The notes beneath the pieces were generated by a model, which was not told the origin of the DNA, ran no database searches, and saw only the letters and a list, made by a program, of their open reading frames with translations. Source: Apium graveolens (Eukaryota > Streptophyta > Magnoliopsida > Apiales > Apiaceae). Taken from it: a DNA stretch of 64,000 nt. The translations under genes were made by a program, and so were the position numbers. Location of the stretch: assembly GCF_009905375.1 (NCBI RefSeq), contig NC_133656.1:236552396-236616395 (forward strand), read 5' to 3'. Numbering within the stretch: position 1 is the first letter of the stretch; every line of letters starts with the position of its first letter. Below, piece after piece: positions 56,801 through 64,000 of this stretch.

Positions 56801-59800
56801 ATAGTTTACAAAATACTTCATATTTCACATGGAACCTTCACATAAAATTACTTTGCAACAAGAACCAATATTCAGTAATGAGCAAAATCACATATTTTTC
56901 AAATACATTAACGCCACTATATGAAGCCCACCACCTTGAATGGGAATCATCTGCCGGTTTCAAGCAGCAGGAAAACGAAAAAAAAAACAAAAAAAATAAG
57001 CATGGCCTGTCAGCTTTTTAGCTCAAAAGCAACAAGTGCTTAATCATGTTACAGAAGCCAACATCTAGATAATGAGATAAGATAATATACCATAAGAGAG
57101 CATACAAGTAAAAGAAGAAACCATTGAAGAAAAGTGAAAATTGATAAAAAGACACTGGAAAAACAATAGCAGACAACATAGAAGCACCAGTGACATACCC
57201 TTCACGTGCCAGCAGTGTACATAAAAGGCGGAGTTCTGCTTGTGGAAGGTTACGCAAAATATTTTCAGAATCAAGCTCTGTGTCTGAATCTCTAAGTGAG
57301 ACTTTAGGGGTCTCATCAGCCTTAGATGATTTGACATCGGCACCAGATGATGTGCCGCCCGAGCCTGTATTTATTTCAGCATCCACTCTGGTAGTCTGGC
57401 CAGGTAATTGTTCGGTTGCAGATGGCCCAGGCTCATCGGAAGAAATTGGTTTGCTTTCAGCATTATCAATGATGACATCGAATAAATTTAGCAACTAAAA
57501 CAGAAAGTCAATAGCAAATAGGTCAGACACCGGCGGCAATTATGGACTATAGTGGCAGTGCTTAATAACAAAAATCATTACCTGTTCAAGATGGGCTATA
57601 CTTCTCAAATATAGAGGTTGGTTCAATAGGCTTAGAAGCAATTTGATGGATAGGTATTCCTCCTGCTGCTGTTTTTCTTTCTCATCTTCATCAACAACCA
57701 TAACAGCTTTTCCACGTGTCAAATCAAGATTAGAGAACTCTTGTACTGATGGAGGCAAGCTAAACTGGAAGAAAAGTTTTGCCACAAATGGATGACTCCG
57801 GGCCAAGAAGGTAAGAGTTTCGAGAACACGTCGAGAGACCAAAGGGGGAACACCTGTTAATAGTATGACAATAATCAAAGTCAGGTAAATTTAAAGCAGC
57901 TTTACCTTTTTAATCGCCGCAGGCGATGAAATGAGACACTATGCAAATGAAGTAATAACTTAAACGGCAAAATTAACTTGTTTATGCAAGCACTGTTTCA
58001 GAAGCAAACATAGCCAAAAGCCGATTTATCTCAAAGTAACAATCACTCTCAACTGATGCAATTCAAGCATCTCCCTAGCAAAAGAAATAATACAATGTCG
58101 GGTGGTGGATATTTTACCATCAAAACACTGAGGACGAGAATATGTCACATGGCTTTGGCAAGCGTAAAGCCTATATGAAGGTTCTGAAGAACCCAAAAGA
58201 TTGGAGGGCTTTCTTGTATCGAGCATCAACAACTCCATAAGAATTTTCACTAGAGCAGTTCTGGTTTCATTATGAGCACACAAGTTCAAGAGAAGCCTCT
58301 GTAGCTGACCTTTATATAGTGGCTACAGAATGTACGAAGTAAGGTGTTAGAATATATGTAAATAAGGATTGTATATCAATAATTTTAAACCCATAAACTA
58401 CAATAATACCTGAACAACACGAAGAAGCCTGATCATTGCTTTCAGATCTTCTGTATCAACCAAAGGAGCCCCATCAGCTTCAACTGGCTTACTCCCCAAA
58501 GATCTACGGGATATTACACCACCAGCTCTATCTAATATAGATCCAATACCATCACCACGTCTAGAAGATTCCCCGCGCCGGTTCCTTGGTAACATACCAA
58601 ATAGAGTTCGATTATAACGGCGTGCAAATCTCTCCCGTAGCATATTTGCCTCCGCAACAAGAGCAGGGGTCAGATTAGCAAGTATGGCATCGGATGACGT
58701 TAAGAGAACCTGAGGAATATAACAGACAATAAGAAAAGATCAATTTTCATATAGAAGATTGATAGAACTAATGTTTTACCTCTTCCCGCAGTTCTGAAGG
58801 AAAAGTAGCTATTATCGAAACAGTGTCCATTTCCACAGGTTGTCCTTCCAATTCATGTGACTGATGTAACCTTTGAGCTTGTTGCTGAGCTAGAACTTCT
58901 TCTCTAATGTCCGGTGGGAGCGCTGCAAGAAATTCAGGATCAATGTCTTCATTCTGAGGCTCGGGCTCTGTATTTGTAGGCTGGGAAACTTGACCCTGTT
59001 GAGCGGAAAGAACCTCAGCACGCAGCTCCTCAGGAAGTGCATCAAGGAAAGCTGGGTCAATTGATCGAGAGTCAGCATCGCCGCCATTTTGCTGTTCCTC
59101 AACTGACGCAGCCTGACCTGCTTCTTGGCTAGGATTTTCTGAGACCTCTGTAACACTGTGAAGAAGAGAATCCCTTCCACTTGCAAGAACATTGTTACCA
59201 AATGACATATTTGCTCTTCTTGTTCGAATGTCAGCTGTCCCTTGCCTGTCTCCAGCATCATCGTGGCCATCAGCACTGCCAATTTCAACATCTAAACTGC
59301 GGAGGCTCTCCCCTAGAGTTGCCCCACTTCCACTACTCGCTTGGCTGACAGCTTCAACATCTCGTGCAGCAGCATCAGTGTGCTCAAATTGCATTTCAAC
59401 GGACTGAGGAAGAGAACGTGATGAATCCACAACATGTTGCAATCCATTAACTGCTTGTCTGATATCTGAATCAGCAGATGCATCCGGCAATGTGGAAGAA
59501 GGTACCGATTGTGTGTAATTGGTTTCGCTGTTTCTGCCATCTCCAGCAGCAGTCTCAGACACCATCTCTTGTTGTAGCTGACTGGCTTCACCTTTACTAT
59601 GAGATTCAACCGCTGGGCTTTCATCTGATGGTTTACTTGCTTCTTGAGGCGTCAACTGGGACACAAGCAAATCTTCAAGGCCTTGAGGTATTGCAGATGC
59701 ATTTGACCCGCCACTTTGCTGGCTATCATCAGCCCACAAGTTTAGTCGGTGCCCATGACGTCCAGGTCTCAGTGACCTGAAGATGGAATCCATTCTCGAG

Positions 59801-62800
59801 GTGCTTTCAGAATTCCTATCAGCAAAAATATCACGGACATTTTCTGCAGAGCATAAAGAAGTACGAATTTCAAATTGAAATCATCAAGCTTCAAAAGCCA
59901 CATATATCTTAAAATTTACAATATATAGACATACAACAAAATGATATAAGGCATGTAATGGACGTCACACAGTTTTAACAAAGGATTCATCGGAATATAA
60001 TCATACACAAGGACTGAGTCACAAATATGACATACCTGATTGTCGAGGGGGGATACTGGGCAGTGAAGAAGCAGGCTCCAACAACAGTGGATGCTGGGTG
60101 GAAGCAGCACTGTCACCTGTTCTCCCTAAGAGATTGTATATTGAAGTAGTACGTCCCTGACGTCTTGAACCAAAAACTTCAACAGGCATCACATGGAGCT
60201 CATTGGAGAAGTTTTGATCTCTACCAAAAACCTCAATGTGGTCGAACATATTTATCCCATTCATTCCATCACCCAGCCTAAGAATAACACCTTCCTCGTC
60301 ATCATCGTCATCTTCATCTTCATCCTCCTCTTCCATGACCTCCTCATCGAAATCATCTTCATCAATTTCATGATCATCTTGATCTGTGTCGGGATGTTGC
60401 AGATGATGCACTTCATCTTCAAGGTGATTGTGCTCCTCATCGTCCCCATCTTCTTCATCATCTTCTTCTTCATCAACTTCTTCGCCTTCATCACCTGACA
60501 TATCCTCATCATCATCTTCATCGAGATTTTCTTGCACATCAGCCTGAATTTCAAATCTTATGCCTACAGTATCAAGTCCATTTTCAAGACCCCTTGCGTC
60601 ATCAGAATTTTCATGCATGTAATCATCTTCACTTGGCGGAGCAAAAGCACCATCATAGTCCTGGTCATGTTCCATGTCTTCTGTGATATCCTCAGATCCA
60701 CCATAAGCCTGGGCAGCGTTAAAGGACTCAACATGATCAGTGGAAACATAAGTTAAATTTGGTTGCAGCGTAGTTTCCATAGCCTGTGATGTGTTAGGGC
60801 TGTTATCTGTTCTTCTATCCACACTTTGGTCCGGGGGCTTTGTTGAAGTTTCACCTTTCACCGTATTATTTTCGGCAGCATGAACATGTTCTTTGGTAAC
60901 TACCTCAAGAATTTTCACAATCCCAGAAGCAACCTTGGGTGAATCACTGTGATCCAAGTCCAAGACATGAAGAGTCCGAGTGATAGATCTAACTAGACCA
61001 ACATCTATGAAAGTGACAGAAGCTTCTGTAGAGATGTATGAACCTGTAGGCGTACGAGCAGCCAGAACATCGTTAAGCAAATCAACGAAAGCCTGAATGT
61101 TGCTGTCTGGTGGTCTAAATCCTTCAGAAGAATCAACAAAATCCCTGAAAACACTACCGACTTCAAAAAACACCCGCCTCCTTGCCTCCGTGGAACGAAC
61201 GCAAGCAGCAACTATAAACTGGCTAGCCCTGCTTGCTAGTTTATGCTTCCAATCGACCTCTGTTTTCTTTTCCTTTTTAGAGTTCCGCGAATAAGGTAGA
61301 AATTTATGAAGAATGTGATGAAATATTCCACCATAATACATATTGGCAAGACCCTTGTGAGAAGGTCTAATACAGCTAATCTCGGCATCTTTCCGGAGCA
61401 GAACATGAACAGAGGAACCATACATCAACAGAATCTCAGTTAAGAGCTTCATGATAAATACAATCTTTGCCAAAGATGCTGATGACTCTTGGTTATTGAC
61501 TTTGATTCCTTCAGGATCAGATGCAACGGCCTTCCCTTTACCCTTATTCGCAGCAACATCAATGTCCATATCGATTGATGATGAATTATCATCTGCCACC
61601 GTTTCATCTTTCAGAGGGTAAAATGAAACTACAGAATCTAAAAGAAGCTCTATTACAGTGACGAAACTCTGTGGGGGTTTCCTGTGAACTTTGGCATTTT
61701 TGGAATTTGTATCATAAGGCTTTCCATGCACACCCTTTCCATCGGCAGCCTGCAGTTTATCTTTTCCCTCTCCCCCGTCTTTCTCCTTCTCTTTCTCTTT
61801 CAACTTGTCCTTCTCGCGCTCTTTAAGTAACACAATATACGGTCTATCGCTTACCATCTCAACTTGACATACAGATCGTGCTGCCCGCAAAAATACCACA
61901 GGGTCTCGTGAAATGACGGAGGTTAAATTTAGAAGGAAGTTGCGTGGTGTGAGTCTACCGCTGGATTGTCGGTTAGCAGCAGTTGCAACACTATGCTTTA
62001 TCTCATGTTCCATTGCTTGCTGCAGTGTCTGGGGATCTTCAAGTATGTGTCTGATTATAGCGGCAGCAACATTGTCAAACCCAACAAACAAACTACTGGT
62101 AGGCAAGGAAAGAAGCAAAGGTAAACCCCCTGCATCAAGAAAACTAAGTGCAACAGAATAATTTCTTGTAAGTGATGAGCATAACTGTAGAACAGCATGT
62201 GTTGTTTCAGAAGGAAGTTCATTTCTCATACAAGCACAAGCTATCTCAACAAGTCCTTTCTGCTCCTGCATGTCCATATACTTCAATCCATAATCTGTCT
62301 CTGGTTTGTTTGCTTTATCATCATCTATTACCACAGACTTCCGAGTAGCATCATCACTTTTCTTTAACAGTTCCGAAATATCAGCACCAAGTTTCTGATC
62401 CACCTGTGCAAGTCTGTCAATAGCAACAAATGCAGCTGTAACCCATTTGGGAACTTCGGAAGCTCCCCTGTCACGTATTTCAGAAATCCAGTAAGAAAGC
62501 ACATCTGAGGCAACCTTAACCAGTCCACTCTTTGAAGCCATTTCTCGTGCTGCCACATCTTCGTTTAGAATGAGAGCAAGAATATGAAAAAGAGATGCAA
62601 GCATGTTACTGGAACCACCGACATCAGAGATGGCACTAGAGAGCTTCAGCTGATCTATGATGAACGAAATAACATTTGATCTGTATTCACCATCATTTCG
62701 AGAACATATTAGTAAAAGAAGATCCCGAACGGGAAATGCTAAAGAGTCCTTCATTTGCAGAAGCTTTCTACAAGTTGATAGCAATTCTTCAACAGGAGGC

Positions 62801-64000
62801 AGTTGAACAACTTCTTCCTCAATCTGCTGACTATTTTCAACTGCAGCATCTTCTTTTGTATCTGATACTGAACTTCCGAGGGACATAACAAGTGCACGTG
62901 CTAGTTCATCATCTTCTTGTACTTCTTCTGGATGTGAAAATAGCCATTCCATTGCCAATTCCACACTATCTGATCCAACCTGCCTTAGTGCTTCCTCAGC
63001 CCGGGGCCTGGAAAATCCCATCTCCACGATTGTAGATATTGTAGTTTCATTTGGTGGTGGACCAGCTGGGCGTGGTACAGCAGTGTTCAAATTTTTCACT
63101 TCCACCCCAGAATAGATGTGTCGAATGATAGAAATAACAGACGCAATGAATTCATAATTGCAGTCGGTAAACTGTGGATGTGTCCAGACAGGTAACACGA
63201 CCTTAAGTGTTGTAGATTGCAAGACTTTAACAAACGTCTCGGCATCCCGAGGAAACGGAATATCTCCATCCACTAGAGGTTGTGTCAGCAAGTGTTTCGT
63301 GAATGGGACTAGAATAAAAGAGGATGTTACAAGGTGATCCATCAACTTACCGTAGCTGGCCAAGGAACCGTGGATCCATGAATGATCTGTTTCATCTAAA
63401 TCCTCCTGCTTTGGAATCCCCTCATCAGTGTCCATTGGAGATGCGGGAGTTCGGTTAACTGCAAAAAGCAGCTGACTAGTGGCCTCAAATGTGGTCAAAA
63501 CTGATTGAATAACCCCGCGTCCATACAAAGCATTTAACAGGACAGGATTGCATGATTCAGGCTTATCCAATAGAATGCCATCAATGAAATCTATGACCTT
63601 ACCAAAGTAGCGACATTTGACAGAAACAGATGGCTCCGACCCCCTAGGGACATGACCTCCAAAACTCATATGAGCAAGGGAAATGGATGCAAAAATAGAA
63701 GCCACTGATTTTGAGGAAGGAGACACATTTACCAAATCATCTCGTCGACGTGAGGGCAGAAACATTGCTTTTCCCAGCTCTTGAAACAAATGGGTGATGT
63801 GAGAAGATAGTGACTTTACCATGTCACAGCAAGAAGAATAGTAAGATCTCTGTTTGTCGTCATCCTTCTTGCCGCTAGACCCAATGCTAACAGAAGAACC
63901 AGGCTGCTGCAGATGTTGGCTGGCTCCAAGCCTCAAGTTTGTAGTGCTGTCTACACCCCCTCTTTGTTGAAGGCCAGAAGCACGAGTAAGATCACGGTAC
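53872..64000 (-). CDS. UPL1: E3 ubiquitin-protein ligase UPL1/UPL2-type (HECT), 5'-truncated by window
   Basis: Thirteen exons on the complement: >64,000-60,036, 59,843-58,780, 58,709-58,410, 58,322-58,118, 57,853-57,582, 57,494-57,199, 56,587-55,468, 55,391-55,245, 55,037-54,957, 54,875-54,650, 54,561-54,422, 54,199-54,093, 53,974-53,872. All phases agree and give ~2,674 residues; full plant UPL1/2 are ~3,650, so about 1,000 N-terminal residues are outside. Visible in order: a UBA domain ([20 protein letters not shown], ~63,040), a UIM ([14 protein letters not shown], ~62,890), a very acidic tract (~60,280-60,540), ubiquitin-binding repeats ([34 protein letters not shown], ~58,900-59,070), and the HECT domain (55,800 to end) finishing [16 protein letters not shown]. 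The enzyme forms a thioester with ubiquitin at the Cys of [14 protein letters not shown], then transfers it to targets in cytosol or nucleus. The first exon is open past the window edge; no start codon is in view. Confidence 0.95.

Noticed and set aside
60193..60554. Ile/Phe-rich plus-strand ORF and Met/Lys-rich minus-strand ORF
   Set aside because: Out-of-frame readings of the GA-rich codons for the acidic tract in UPL1.
63934..63936. Apparent start of the large UPL1 frame
   Set aside because: The codon is TTG and the frame is open upstream to the window edge with matching sense, so it is not the true start.
1..64000. tRNA or rRNA genes, CRISPR arrays, organelle insertions
   Set aside because: None was recognised. 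The initiator-Met tRNA matches are retrotransposon primer sites, and the short regular repeats are explained by the arrays described above.

Overview
The window is nuclear DNA of a land plant, almost certainly a eudicot. It has GT-AG introns in AT-rich non-coding DNA, plant-specific gene families (HVA22-like, UPL1-type HECT ligase, plant rhamnogalacturonate lyase) and a dense load of Ty1/copia, CACTA-like, Helitron-like and MITE sequences. The species cannot be named from sequence alone.

Layout. 1-10,960: a minus-strand Ty1/copia element of SIRE/Maximus type with a long gag, a pol lacking the first half of reverse transcriptase, and a very large additional ORF downstream of pol. About 10,961-16,926: the 3' part of a second, plus-strand copia element, ending in a short LTR. 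About 17,000-22,981: a cluster of broken host-gene pieces, all in sense on the plus strand: tRNA m3C methyltransferase-like, ITPase, CCCH-zinc-finger/WD40, and NADPH-thioredoxin reductase. The cluster also holds a ~180-bp tandem array and ends at a CACTA-type terminus. 23,551-27,335: intact TRAF-type zinc-finger gene. 28,860-32,665: intact 15-exon rhamnogalacturonate lyase gene. 33,044-34,003: intact intronless CAF1 deadenylase. 34,251-39,850: debris of a duplication (a chimeric lyase scrap and a CAF1 pseudogene) split by a third copia element with paired LTRs and a 5-bp target duplication. 40,355-47,793: three head-to-tail copies of a Helitron-like unit. Two of them carry a two-exon trehalose-phosphate phosphatase fragment, and two are hit by separate LTR insertions. 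48,550-52,407: HVA22-like gene fused to a U1-type zinc finger and an RNase H domain. 53,872-64,000 (complement): the 3' thirteen exons of a UPL1/UPL2-type HECT ubiquitin ligase, running off the window.

Five host genes look functional (TRAF-type zinc finger, lyase, CAF1, HVA22-ZF-RNase H, UPL1). For the four multi-exon genes I rebuilt the exons by hand, and reading frame and GT-AG sites agree at every junction used. They have unrelated jobs, and the compact plus-strand trio at 23-34 kb shows no sign of shared regulation beyond proximity.

The most unusual signals are in the mobile DNA. Each of the first two copia elements carries its own private set of short dyad repeats just downstream of pol. 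In both, canonical TATA boxes follow, and then a separate ORF, which suggests an internal promoter module. The second notable signal is host-gene fragment capture with introns retained, once next to a CACTA end and once inside a tandemly repeated Helitron-like unit.
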